43,922 nucleotides of DNA from Deltaproteobacteria bacterium (GCA_021817825.1 JAKAFS010000025.1:1-43922), one strand, 5' to 3'. Positions 8,539-15,848 are shown, counted from the stretch's first letter. A program made the numbers and translations. Notes: a model not told the origin generated them from the sequence alone.

Positions 8539-8624
8539 GATTGGTTCCTCCTTTTTGAAATAACCGGCCGTTCTATGGATCGGGCCGGGACAGGTGGCCT
8601 GACGCCACCTTATAAAAACCCGCC

Positions 8625-9080
8625 TCAGGACCTCCTGAGAAGAGCAACGGCAACTTGGTAGATCGCGTAGCCTATGGAGCCGATGAGCACGGCGCCGAAG
8701 ATCCAGCCCGTCTTCTGGAAGAAGGCAGAAATGAACCGGGCGGCCCACTTCGACGGGGTGACATAGGCCTCCAGGGCGGCTATACGGCCCTGGAAATCTC
8801 TGATTCGCCGGGCGTGCTCCCGGCAGGCAAGGTCCTCGACGATGACGGTGATCCGTCGGACCTGGGCCAGGAGGTCGGCCATGACCTGGTGGTCGGCCTG
8901 GAGACTGGCCTCATAAGCTTGCTTGAGCAGACAGATCGTCTTGTCCAAGGCGGCATAGCGGTGGTTGAGCTCCTCGGTCTGGGAGGATAGCTTTCCGATG
9001 CTCTCCAGGAGGAGTTCCGTGTAACGATCGACGCCATGATCCGGGTTGCGGTCAGGGCCGCTTTCGGTTTTGTCCGCCAT
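8625..9080 (-). CDS. Small coiled-coil protein with C-terminal membrane segment, unknown
   Basis: A 151-residue protein of no family I recognise. Residues 20-110 are charged and heptad-like (ESIGKLSSQTEELNHRYAALD, LLAQVRRITVIVEDL), predicting a long coiled coil. Residues about 125-145 (TGWIFGAVLIGSIGYAIYQV) form one hydrophobic segment, followed by a short basic end, so it is probably a tail-anchored inner-membrane protein with the coiled coil in the cytoplasm. The ribosome site is very strong (AAGGAGGTGATT before ATG 9080). It sits 65 bases downstream of the C11 peptidase gene and 86 bases upstream of the HU-like gene, all leftward, so an operon is likely. It could be a partner or substrate of the peptidase. 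Confidence 0.75.
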   Translation of the reverse strand: MADKTESGPDRNPDHGVDRYTELLLESIGKLSSQTEELNHRYAALDKTICLLKQAYEASLQADHQVMADLLAQVRRITVIVEDLACREHARRIRDFQGRIAALEAYVTPSKWAARFISAFFQKTGWIFGAVLIGSIGYAIYQVAVALLRRS

Positions 9081-9145
9081 GGTTTAATCACCTCCTTCTT
9101 CAGTGCGGCCTGCGCCAGGGGCTTTAGCTCCCGGGGCGGCAACGA

Positions 9146-10324
9146 TCAGGAAAGATACCTCTCCAGAAACGCGATCCATCGACACTCAGTACAAAAATCG
9201 AGGGTCCGGTAGGCGGGGTTGAGCCGATCACCCGGGAAATAGATCGACAGACCACCGGTTCCCCGGACCTCAGGGCCGATCTTCCCCTGGCTGAGAATCA
9301 GGCGACCTTTTCCGGGCTTGAGCGCGGCGATCAGGGCCTCCACCTTGGCCTGGAGACCGGTGCCAGCCTTTTTGCGGAGGTTCTTGGCGAAACAGAGGAG
9401 ATCGATGTAGTTGTCGTCGTAGAAACAGGGGCTCAAGCGGCGGACTTTCGCGATGAGATCAGAGGCGGGCGACACAGAGGTGATGAGGTCCCCCGAGAGA
9501 GCATCGATTTTAGCCGCCACGTCGCCGATCATGGCAACATCTAGGGCGGACTGGGTGACCATCTCGCCCTTTCCCTTGTAGGAGGCAAGGTAGCTTTTGA
9601 CGATCCACCGGGCGAAGGTGGGGGCATCCTGCCGGGGTCGGCTGGTGAGGCGGGTCAGGATCTCAGCGTAGGGCCAGCCGTCGAAAGGCTCCTCGATCTC
9701 CGAGCCGACAATAACGCTCACCGAATCACGGAGCTGGTATGCCACTTCGACCATGTTCATGAGGCAGGCGTCCATGCCCAGGAGGTCGATCTTCCGGCCG
9801 AGGAGCGTGCAGATCCCGGCCAGGACTACCCGGAGCTCCCGGTTGTCCAGGGCGTCGCCGCCGGAGGTGTCGTCATAGCAGATGCTGCGGTGTGCCTGGG
9901 GGAAGGCGTGATGGAAAAGTTGCCGGTGCGGCCTCCTGCCGGCGGGTCCGGCAGCCCGGCTCTTGGCATCCTCCCACCAGCCGCTGCCATGGTTCCAGAG
10001 GATCAAGGCGTAACGGTCCGCCGGATAGTTTTCCAGCGCCCATTGGCAGAAGCTGTAAAGGATTTGAGGATCGCCGGTGTTGGTCTCGCTGAAGGTCTCG
10101 ATGCAGTCTTTCTGGAACCCGCCGCCTGGGGTGATCCTGAAGCGCCGGGTCTTCTGGTCCTCGATCCGGTCGAGTTGGACCAGAATGTGGACGTCTTTTG
10201 TGGATCCGGCCTTGGCCATCTCGGCGATGTCCCGGAGGGCCGCCCCGTCTAGGTTGTTGTCACCGGCCATGTAGACCAGGAAGGTCCATTTGGCTTGGCC
10301 GCTGTTGCTCTGTGCTTTTCCCAT
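9146..10324 (-). CDS. Clostripain-family (C11) cysteine peptidase
   Basis: About 392 residues. The catalytic pair of clan CD peptidases is clear: His in ILWNHGSGWW (near residue 113) and Cys in LLGMDACLMNMVEVA (near 188), with the N-terminal block WTFLVYMAGDNNLD typical of clostripain-related proteins and the later STSPVSxL-like helices. No signal peptide is present, unlike secreted clostripain, so it should act inside the cell. Start: GTG at 10327 and ATG at 10324 are adjacent; ATG is preferred, after AAAGGGG. Caspase-like proteases of this clan cut after Arg/Lys or Asp and occur in bacterial cell-death systems as well as in general proteolysis. First gene of a leftward group with a membrane coiled-coil protein and an HU-like protein; preceded by a 390-base region full of repeated motifs. 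Confidence 0.9.
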   Translation of the reverse strand: MGKAQSNSGQAKWTFLVYMAGDNNLDGAALRDIAEMAKAGSTKDVHILVQLDRIEDQKTRRFRITPGGGFQKDCIETFSETNTGDPQILYSFCQWALENYPADRYALILWNHGSGWWEDAKSRAAGPAGRRPHRQLFHHAFPQAHRSICYDDTSGGDALDNRELRVVLAGICTLLGRKIDLLGMDACLMNMVEVAYQLRDSVSVIVGSEIEEPFDGWPYAEILTRLTSRPRQDAPTFARWIVKSYLASYKGKGEMVTQSALDVAMIGDVAAKIDALSGDLITSVSPASDLIAKVRRLSPCFYDDNYIDLLCFAKNLRKKAGTGLQAKVEALIAALKPGKGRLILSQGKIGPEVRGTGGLSIYFPGDRLNPAYRTLDFCTECRWIAFLERYLS

Positions 10325-10713
10325 CACTGCGCCCCTTTCTCCATTTTCGGTTACTGGTTGATTTACGGGTGATTGCGTTAGGGGCTATGGTAAAAGCTAT
10401 GATCTGAAAAAGGCAAAGACAGGAGGCACACGCTGGCACAGCCAGGCAAAGTATTTCATGGAGGATCAGAGAAAGGACTTGAGCTGTGGTCATCAGAGAG
10501 CAAGCGGTGATGCAAAGGGGCCTGTTTGCATCATTCTTTGCATCATGAAGCAATGATTGATGCAATATGCCCAAAGGGTGCCGCTGGTTGACGCCTGACC
10601 AAGATAAAACCATTGACAGAGAAATGAACGAAAACGTCAATTGCCTATCAATTATCAAGTAATTGACAGGGTAATCGACGGGCGGTCCGTGATTGCAGGC
10701 GTCACCGGAACCT
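10325..10713. promoter_or_regulatory. Repeat-rich control region upstream of the C11 peptidase operon
   Basis: This gap between two leftward genes has no gene but ordered repeats. Four copies of TTTGCATCA or its complement occur within 58 bases: TGATGCAAA at 10508-10516, TTTGCATCA at 10525-10533 and 10537-10545, and TGATGCAA at 10558-10565 (orientation forward, reverse, reverse, forward). Further left-to-right, ATTGACAG repeats at 10612-10619 and 10662-10669, and GTCAATT (10636-10642) is inverted to AATTGAC (10661-10667). They look like operator or iteron sites, perhaps for the HTH protein encoded next door. The stretch is more AT-rich than its surroundings. No clear sigma-70 promoter was identified. 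Confidence 0.55.
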
Positions 10714-10956
10714 TCACGGCTCCGTCTCATTTTCCAGCGATGCTGCAAACCTCCGGATCTCCTCGGCTGATACGCGTAGGCAACCCCTGATCCGGATGGT
10801 CTGAAGATGCCCCTCATCCAAGAGACGGTAGAGGGTCCGTCTCGAGATTGAAAAATAGACAGCCACCTCATCCAGCCGGTAATAGTGTTTCTGGACCGGC
10901 AAGGCTTCTCGCCCGGACTTCAGATCGCGCTGGTCCCGATTCGTCATCATCCCCAT
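10714..10956 (-). CDS. Excisionase/MerR-type HTH DNA-binding protein
   Basis: About 80 residues from ATG 10956. Residues about 25-72 form a winged HTH of the excisionase (HTH_17) type: YYRLDEVAVYFSISRRTLYRLLDEGHLQTIRIRGCLRVSAEEIRRFA. Such proteins bind att-site arms as directionality factors or act as small element repressors. The start is uncertain: in-frame ATGs at 10977, 10956, 10950 and 10947 and a GTG at 11001 exist, none with a strong ribosome site; 10956 follows the upstream stop by two bases, consistent with coupled translation. The repeat-rich control region begins right after this gene, so it may be the regulator of the peptidase operon. Confidence 0.85.
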   Translation of the reverse strand: MGMMTNRDQRDLKSGREALPVQKHYYRLDEVAVYFSISRRTLYRLLDEGHLQTIRIRGCLRVSAEEIRRFAASLENETEP

Positions 10957-10958
10957 GA

Positions 10959-11513
10959 TCACTTTTTCGCCGCGCATTTCCGGCGGACAGATCCCCGGCA
11001 CGGGGGTTTACCCGTCCCGCGCTGGTCGGGGTGCTGGGACCCCCTGTTTCGGCATGAATTTTTACCTTGCCCCCCCTGTTTCGCCACGTTTTGGAGAGGG
11101 GCCGAAACCCCGCTTTCGGGGCCCGCCACTCCCTGGCTGAACAGGTCCGCTTGAGCGGCTTTCCCGGCCATGGCGGGTAGCGCCTTTTCCCTGCCTTCAG
11201 CGCCAGGCGGTAACCGCTTCCTGGCGTGCAGGCCGAGCCACCGTCGAAGCTGGGCCTGCTCCTCTTCATTGGGGTCAAGGCCCGTCAGCCCCTTTCTCGC
11301 GGTGCGGATGTCGGTGAGCATCTCCAGGGTAAAATACCCCTCGGCCTTGATCCGGGCGATTTTCCTCTGGGTACTGATCCAGGTCAGGTTGCCGTGGGTC
11401 CGGGAGCGGCAGATCTCCTCGTCGCTATACCAGATCCCCTTGAGGCTGTTTTTGTCCAGCGGACACAAGGGGGCAAGGCAGTTCTCAAAGAGGCCGCAGG
11501 CGAGCTCTATCAT
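10959..11513 (-). CDS. Conserved-looking hypothetical protein of the replication operon
   Basis: A 184-residue protein without a family I can name. Its first 55 residues are cysteine-containing and ordered (LFENCLAPLCPLDKNSLKG, WYSDEEICRSRTHGN), suggesting a small metal-binding or DNA-binding fold; residues 85-110 are helical (NEEEQAQLRRWLGLHARKRL), and the last 70 are low-complexity and basic. The start overlaps the stop of the helicase-loader gene by four bases (11510-11513), showing it is translated as part of the replication operon. The 3-prime end is very G-rich and could hide a frame change; the reading frame is nevertheless open to the stop just before the HTH gene. Confidence 0.7.
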   Translation of the reverse strand: MIELACGLFENCLAPLCPLDKNSLKGIWYSDEEICRSRTHGNLTWISTQRKIARIKAEGYFTLEMLTDIRTARKGLTGLDPNEEEQAQLRRWLGLHARKRLPPGAEGREKALPAMAGKAAQADLFSQGVAGPESGVSAPLQNVAKQGGQGKNSCRNRGSQHPDQRGTGKPPCRGSVRRKCAAKK

Positions 11514-12469
11514 CGCATCCTCCCTTCGATTGGGAAAAGCTCCGGGGAGGCACCGGACAGCATGCCTTCATTCCTCCCCTGATGGTTGAACCGCCGGTAG
11601 CTCTCCCAGTCAAAAAAGAGAATCCGGGATTCGCCCTCGAAGAGCCGATCGATGATCCGCTCGCCCAGAAGTTTCTCCAGAGTCTTCAGGTTCCGGACGT
11701 TACTGGTCAGGATCACGGGCAGCATCGCCTCATAGCGCAGGTCGAGGACCTCGTAGAGGATCATCCGCTCCGTGTCCGTACCGAACTGCACGCCCACTTC
11801 GTCGATGACCAGCAGGTCGAGCGCCCCCATCCGCCGGAGGATCTCGCCCTGGGTCACCTCAGCATCGCGGTTGAAAGTCTCCTTGATCTCCCGGAGAAGG
11901 CGAGGCGTCTTGGTGAAGAGCGCCGACCAGCCCGCCTGGATGATCCGGTTGATGATCGCGGCGCAGAGATGCCCCTTGCCGGTGCCCGTGTTCCCCACAA
12001 AGAGAAGCCAGGTGCCCGCGTCCCGGTGCCGGGAAAAATCATCGGCGAACGTTTTCGCGTAGGTGAGGATCTTTGCCTGCCTCTCTTGGTGTTCGCCATA
12101 GAGGCAGAAATTCTCGAAGGTCTTCCCGACGAAGCGGCGCTTGAGCATGCTGTCCTCCAGCAGGCGGCCGAGGCGATCCCTTTCGCCGGCCGCGGCCCGT
12201 TCCTCGATCTCGGCGATCACGCGATTCCTCTCGCAGCTCTCGCAAGGGAGCTCCGCCCAGTGGGGCGACTTCCCCGTCGCTGCAAGATAGGCGGGATGGT
12301 CCATGAAGACGACGCGAAGGAGCTTCCCGCAGTCGGGGCATAGCTTCTCCTGCTCCTGGGGGCAATCCTCAGCGGATGACGAGCTCCGGCGGGAAATCAG
12401 AAAAGGGCGGCGGCTCCTCTTCAGAATCTCGCTGATCCCTTCGGGGCGGGTCGGGGTATGGTCTTCCAT
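11510..12469 (-). CDS. DnaC/IstB-like helicase-loader AAA+ ATPase
   Basis: A 319-residue AAA+ ATPase. Walker A is GNTGTGKGH (159-167), Walker B LLVIDE (219-224), followed by a sensor-1 type LTSN and the arginine-rich end. Ahead of this lies a four-cysteine zinc site (CPDC at 44-47, CESC at 76-79), typical of phage and element DnaC homologues. It should load the host DnaB helicase at the origin bound by the initiator encoded upstream. The start lies 101 bases inside the initiator gene in another frame, but AAAGGAG just upstream of ATG 12469 and loss of the zinc site with any later ATG support it. Confidence 0.92.
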   Translation of the reverse strand: MEDHTPTRPEGISEILKRSRRPFLISRRSSSSAEDCPQEQEKLCPDCGKLLRVVFMDHPAYLAATGKSPHWAELPCESCERNRVIAEIEERAAAGERDRLGRLLEDSMLKRRFVGKTFENFCLYGEHQERQAKILTYAKTFADDFSRHRDAGTWLLFVGNTGTGKGHLCAAIINRIIQAGWSALFTKTPRLLREIKETFNRDAEVTQGEILRRMGALDLLVIDEVGVQFGTDTERMILYEVLDLRYEAMLPVILTSNVRNLKTLEKLLGERIIDRLFEGESRILFFDWESYRRFNHQGRNEGMLSGASPELFPIEGRMR

Positions 12470-13340
12470 GGGCGCTCTCCTTTCTCTCCTCCCGGGCCAG
12501 CCAGCCCTGGATGAAGCGCTTGTAGTCCTTGGGTCTGCGTTTGGGATTGGCCATGAGCCAGGCGGTCATCCGGAGGATCTGGGCCGGAATGTCCTGCTCG
12601 TGATAGGCGGCGGCAAGGGCGTTCCAGAAGGCAAGGTCACCGCTGAGCCGGTCAAAGAAAGGGTGGTCATCCGGGACGGGTGACGGGCCGGCAAGCGGGA
12701 CGGCGGGTTCCTGGTCTGCATAGCGGCTACCGAACTCTTTTTTTTCTTTACCTTTCTTTAACCTGTTCTTTCTGCCATCGTATCTTTTCGACATTGAAGA
12801 AGAATCAGCGCAAGTCATCTGTCGTTTCGACAGTTCGCCATCTGTCGTTTCAACAGACGGGCCTCTGTCGTTTTGACAACCGGCCCTTGAATCGACCGGC
12901 ATCCCGTCTGTCATTTCGACAGATGCATCGGTTGTTTTGACAGGTTCGTCTGTCGAATCGACAGACCGGCGGACGGTCCTTTTGAGCATTTCGGTGTAGC
13001 CCGGATCGTCGCGCAACGGCACCCTGACCTCCCAGCAATGGTAGAGTTTGTTCAGCCGGTATCGCCCTGGACAGTCGGGGTCCCTTTCAAAGATCCCCTT
13101 CTCGACCAGCCAGATAATGGCCCGGTGGGCGTTCGACCAGTCCAGATCGGCAAGGCCGGCGAAGTCCTTTGTGGTCAGGGACGTGAAGGACCGCGGACCG
13201 CACCCGAAGGAGAACCGCATCTGCACGTCGATGAGCCGCCTCGCCCGCTTGGGGATGTCGGCACACATGAGCGCCTCCAGAAGCTCGTTAAAGATCGTCG
13301 TGAAGCCGTCTTCCCGTCTTGGATGACCGGTCCTTTTCAT
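12369..13340 (-). CDS. Phage lambda O-like replication initiator
   Basis: About 323 residues from ATG 13340, chosen because GAAGGAC precedes it at 4-5 bases; an in-frame ATG at 13385 has only GGGG two bases away. Residues about 8-105 form the winged-helix DNA-binding domain of phage replication protein O/RepO (TTIFNELLEALMCADIPKR, RLIDVQMRFSFG, NAHRAIIWLVEKGIF). Residues about 125-200 are a low-complexity linker rich in Thr, Asp and Lys whose DNA is an array of palindromic iterons and a T-rich tract. The C-terminus (FFDRLSGDLAFWNALAAAYHEQ, KDYKRFIQGWLAREER) is helical and, by analogy with lambda O, should contact the helicase loader. The 3-prime end overlaps the loader gene by 101 bases. Confidence 0.88.
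   Translation of the reverse strand: MKRTGHPRREDGFTTIFNELLEALMCADIPKRARRLIDVQMRFSFGCGPRSFTSLTTKDFAGLADLDWSNAHRAIIWLVEKGIFERDPDCPGRYRLNKLYHCWEVRVPLRDDPGYTEMLKRTVRRSVDSTDEPVKTTDASVEMTDGMPVDSRAGCQNDRGPSVETTDGELSKRQMTCADSSSMSKRYDGRKNRLKKGKEKKEFGSRYADQEPAVPLAGPSPVPDDHPFFDRLSGDLAFWNALAAAYHEQDIPAQILRMTAWLMANPKRRPKDYKRFIQGWLAREERKESAHGRPYPDPPRRDQRDSEEEPPPFSDFPPELVIR
12735..12964. other. Candidate intragenic replication origin: iteron array plus T-rich tract
   Basis: Inside the initiator gene are six 15-base sites matching CTGTCGTTTCGACAG, itself a near-perfect inverted repeat: 12819-12833, 12842-12856, 12865-12879, 12908-12922, 12929-12943 and 12950-12964, with a half site at 12784-12794. Starts are 23, 23, 43, 21 and 21 bases apart, about two helical turns. 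The last site is CTGTCGAATCGACAG, a perfect palindrome apart from its centre. Immediately left is a strongly asymmetric T-rich tract (12736-12771) that would melt easily. This is the plan of the phage lambda origin: iterons in the O gene, next to an AT-rich unwinding element, between the DNA-binding and loader-binding parts of O. Origin function is inference; the repeats are seen directly. Confidence 0.8.
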
Positions 13341-13411
13341 GCCGTCCTTCATGATCCATGGCCGAGCGTTTATCGATTCCGCCATAGCCCCGCTTAGGGG
13401 ATTCGAGGATC

Positions 13412-13837
13412 TTATGTTTTCCCTTCTACCTTTCCGTCTTCTGAAACGCCGCTATGGTGCCGATCTCCTCGATCCTTGCTGACCCGTTTCCCGTCACCTT
13501 CTGACGCCTTCCTGGGAAATGTGGCGACCATCGTCATCCGCCCCCGGTGGATCCGGCCGATGCAGAGCACCCTCGGTGGCGCAGGCTTCCCGGCACGATG
13601 CGCCGATGCAGCGACCGGCCGGCTCGCGAGCATCCTGAACAGGACGGGGAATTGCTTTTTGAAAAATGTGAAGCTCCTCGCCCAAAGGGCGGGGCTTCCC
13701 GGTAAGGAAAAGGTCTGTTTATTGCACCCCTTATCCCCGCCTGCATGGCAGGGATTGCGGGTGGCGCTCCCGGTCATGATGGAAACACTCACCCTCTCCG
13801 CTCTGATCTTTTGCAGCACTGACGGCAGTTCTTTCAT
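13412..13837 (-). CDS. Hypothetical protein, uncertain coding status
   Basis: A 141-residue open frame that begins at ATG 13837 right after an excellent ribosome site (AAAGGAGGACAAAA). The first 20 residues (MKELPSVLQKIRAERVSVSI) look protein-like, but the remainder is basic, low in acidic residues and rich in Arg, Pro and Ser, with no recognisable fold. Other frames of the same strand are also open for 60-70 codons and are no more convincing. Either this is a fast-evolving element protein, or a real gene with a frame change. It lies between the sigma-like and the initiator gene in the leftward operon. Confidence 0.45.
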   Translation of the reverse strand: MKELPSVLQKIRAERVSVSIMTGSATRNPCHAGGDKGCNKQTFSLPGSPALWARSFTFFKKQFPVLFRMLASRPVAASAHRAGKPAPPRVLCIGRIHRGRMTMVATFPRKASEGDGKRVSKDRGDRHHSGVSEDGKVEGKT

Positions 13838-13957
13838 TTTTGTCCTCCTTTCACCACCGGACGACCCCCGACCGGATTTATCGGGCCGATGAAAACCTCT
13901 CTATCCGGTATATGTGGCGGCAAGGTGCGATTCGGCCGAAATAATTTTATTCATCTT

Positions 13958-14725
13958 TTATTTCTTAAACTTGCGAAGATGGTACCCCAAGGCTTGGAGG
14001 GCCTTTTCGCGCCGAAGGTCGAGGGGTCTCCCCCTCCCCGACCGGGCGACCCTTGTCAGGGGTTTACCCTTGGCCAGGGCCTCCTCGATGAGTCGCTTCT
14101 CTTCCCAGGTGATCACCCGCCGCCTGGCCAGAAGGTCGAGGAGCTCACGGCTGCTGGATACGCCCAGGACATCCAGGAGTTTCATGGTCTCGGCCAAGTC
14201 TTCGTCGGGCGGCCCGGCGATCGCATCGTCCGGGATTTGCTCGGGTGGGAGCCATGCGCTTGCGTGGAGGCGATCCTCCTTGTCCCGATCCATGAGGGCC
14301 CGGAGGCGGTTCCGCAGCTCGCCCTTGACCTTCCCGGCCACCCGCTCGGCAGTGATCGGCTTCTCCTTGAGGATGGCCAGAAGTGTCAGGCAGATCTCCT
14401 GTGAGAGATCGTCGCCGCTGCGGGGAGGTTTGCGCCGCCCGCACCACCGACGGTATATATCGCCGATTGCCGGCGTGAAGATGGCGATGAAGACGGTGCC
14501 AAGCCGATCGTTGTCGCCGCCCTGTCGGTAATACTGGATGAGCCGCCAGAGAATCCGGTCCTTCAGACGGTAGCCTCGCTTTGTGTCGTGCAGCAGGGCG
14601 ATGACGGCCTTCCAGTCGGGAAAAGGGACAAGGTAGGAGCAGTCGGCTTTGAGCCGGTTGAAAAGCCTTCCCAATTCGGGTGAATCCAGCTCCTTGCGGA
14701 TGCCGGCGATCGAGAATTCGCCCAT
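13958..14725 (-). CDS. Sigma-factor-like regulatory protein
   Basis: A 255-residue, mostly helical and basic protein. Residues about 75-125 (GTVFIAIFTPAIGDIYRRW, GDDLSQEICLTLLAILKEK) resemble region 2 of ECF-type sigma factors, which binds RNA polymerase and the -10 element. The C-terminal third (VITWEEKRLIEEALAKGKPLTRVAR...RREKALQALGYHLRKF) could be a region 4-like HTH but is divergent. In mobile elements such proteins often switch on late or transfer genes. It is the first gene of the leftward replication operon, after the 840-base control region. ATG 14725 follows GGAG by only one base; a start slightly downstream is possible. Family assignment is moderate. Confidence 0.65.
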   Translation of the reverse strand: MGEFSIAGIRKELDSPELGRLFNRLKADCSYLVPFPDWKAVIALLHDTKRGYRLKDRILWRLIQYYRQGGDNDRLGTVFIAIFTPAIGDIYRRWCGRRKPPRSGDDLSQEICLTLLAILKEKPITAERVAGKVKGELRNRLRALMDRDKEDRLHASAWLPPEQIPDDAIAGPPDEDLAETMKLLDVLGVSSSRELLDLLARRRVITWEEKRLIEEALAKGKPLTRVARSGRGRPLDLRREKALQALGYHLRKFKK

Positions 14726-15171
14726 GCTCCGATGGCGGCAGGGGCTTCAAGAGGCTTAAACACGGAATCCGACACAGACGCTTGGAAATCGGATCTATGG
14801 AACCATTTGGTGCTTTTGATCGTGAAACAAGAGACAGACTTCCAGGGACGGGGCACTCGACGCTGCCGAGCGACCAAGACCCGCCTGGAGATGAAACGGA
14901 CAAGCCCATGCCGGACTGTATCAATGCGGCTACCGTGACTTGGGGATGGGAATCGCTACACGCAGCGGAAGCTCGTCGCGCCCGGCGCGGGAAACCCCGT
15001 CCGGTCCCGGTATGGCCGAATCAAGTCATTGACCCAGGAAATGGGGAGGGAGCGAAAGGGGTGCTGGAGTGGTACAGAGACAAAACGGATCATTCACGGG
15101 GATGTTCAGGTCAGAGGGGAATCTGGGGCGGGGCATCTCGGTGCAACGGGCATCACCTCCTTTCCGGTCGA

Positions 15172-15199
15172 TCAAAAAAACAAAGCCGCACAAGGCGGC
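15172..15199 (-). terminator. Putative attenuator/terminator of the leftward transcript
   Basis: Read leftward: stem GCCGC, loop CTTGT, stem GCGGC, then TTTGTTTTTTT. The stem is only five G-C pairs but the U tract is long and starts at the stem base, fitting a factor-independent terminator. It would stop transcription before the sigma-like gene unless antiterminated. Confidence 0.55.
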
Positions 15200-15518
15200 C
15201 TGCACAGTTGACGTTGAAATGTCGCTTTCGGTGCTTCTTCAGTTCAGAACGTGGATTGTTGTCGGTGAATCAAAATTGCCGTTTGAAATATCACGATTTA
15301 GCTGCACTTTCAAAGGAAATCAGAAAAATGCCCAGGGTGGGATGGCTGCGGAGCGTACGGCTGCACTGCGCCGGCGCGAAAACAGCCTTTTCCGCCGGGA
15401 GTATCAGGCGCGGAAGATAATGTTTTCACTTTGGAATAAAAATATTTTCCGGGGAATGGGGATCGGTCACCACATATGACAAGTAGAGGGAGCTTTTTCG
15501 GAAGGAATTTTCTGAACG

Positions 15519-15552
15519 AGCCGATCTGCAAAAGGATGGATCGGCTATAGCC
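15519..15552. promoter_or_regulatory. Operator-like palindromes before the AlpA-like gene
   Basis: Two perfect symmetric sites end 18 bases before the HTH start: AGCCGATC (15519-15526) inverted to GATCGGCT (15539-15546) with a 12-base gap, and the 10-base palindrome GGCTATAGCC (15543-15552), which shares bases with the first. They are well placed to bind a repressor that controls the HTH-integrase genes, possibly the HTH protein itself. Confidence 0.5.
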
Positions 15553-15569
15553 GGTCGGAGGAGCGATCC

Positions 15570-15848
15570 ATGCAATTCGAACTGGAGACGAAGGACATCG
15601 AGGCCATTGCCAGCCGGGTGATTGAAAGACTCCTGCCCGTGATCCGGGAGCTCCAGCAGCCGGACCGGCTGATGGACATCGAGGAGACCGCGTCTCTCCT
15701 CGGCAAGAGCAAGGGCCAGCTCTACCAGTGGGTCAACCTGGCCAGCCACGGGCTTTCGGACTTTCCCTTCCGGAAGGCCGGGCGGTCGCTTCGCTTCTCG
15801 GAAAAGGCGATCCGGGAATGGATTCAGAAAAAATCTTTGCGCCGTTAG
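15570..15848 (+). CDS. AlpA/excisionase-like HTH protein
   Basis: A 92-residue protein. Residues 33-90 form a winged HTH of the AlpA/excisionase class (DRLMDIEETASLLGKSKGQLYQW, RKAGRSLRFSEKAIREWI); residues 1-30 are an acidic amphipathic helix. Such proteins serve as excisionases or as activators of integrase/excision genes in satellites and cryptic prophages. ATG 15570 follows GGAGGAGCG. The stop codon TAG falls inside the first CCGTTAGAA repeat, so the gene end and the putative integrase arm site overlap. It is upstream of, and on the same strand as, the integrase. Confidence 0.88.
   Translation: MQFELETKDIEAIASRVIERLLPVIRELQQPDRLMDIEETASLLGKSKGQLYQWVNLASHGLSDFPFRKAGRSLRFSEKAIREWIQKKSLRR

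Larger units (their letters stand above)
14726..15569. promoter_or_regulatory. Long divergent control region of the mobile element
   Basis: Eight hundred forty bases separate the leftward replication operon from the rightward HTH-integrase genes, and no frame here looks coding. It contains a leftward terminator-like hairpin (15172-15199), directly followed on that strand by a perfect AAAGGAGGTGAT ribosome-site sequence with no open frame of note, an inverted pair TTTGAAA (15282-15288)/TTTCAAA (15308-15314), and palindromes just before the HTH gene. The right part (15205-15480) is AT-richer, as expected for promoters. The design suggests opposed promoters and an attenuated leftward transcript, as in temperate phage control regions. 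Confidence 0.5.

Noticed and set aside
12784..12964. CRISPR array
   Set aside because: The regular repeats are short palindromes inside a coding gene with 6-28 base gaps and no cas genes; an iteron array fits better.
13494..13746. Alternative minus-strand frames in the 13.4-13.8 kb region
   Set aside because: They lack a ribosome site and are Arg/Ser/Gly-rich; the frame starting at 13837 has the only good start.
14145..14924. Leftward 259-codon frame overlapping the sigma-like gene
   Set aside because: It overlaps the better-supported frame 13958-14725 and is rich in Arg/Ser/Pro/His without any motif.
15110..15165. Small leftward gene after AAAGGAGGTGAT
   Set aside because: ATG and TTG starts near it stop after 11-15 codons and the 35-codon frame begins too far from the site; kept only as a finding.
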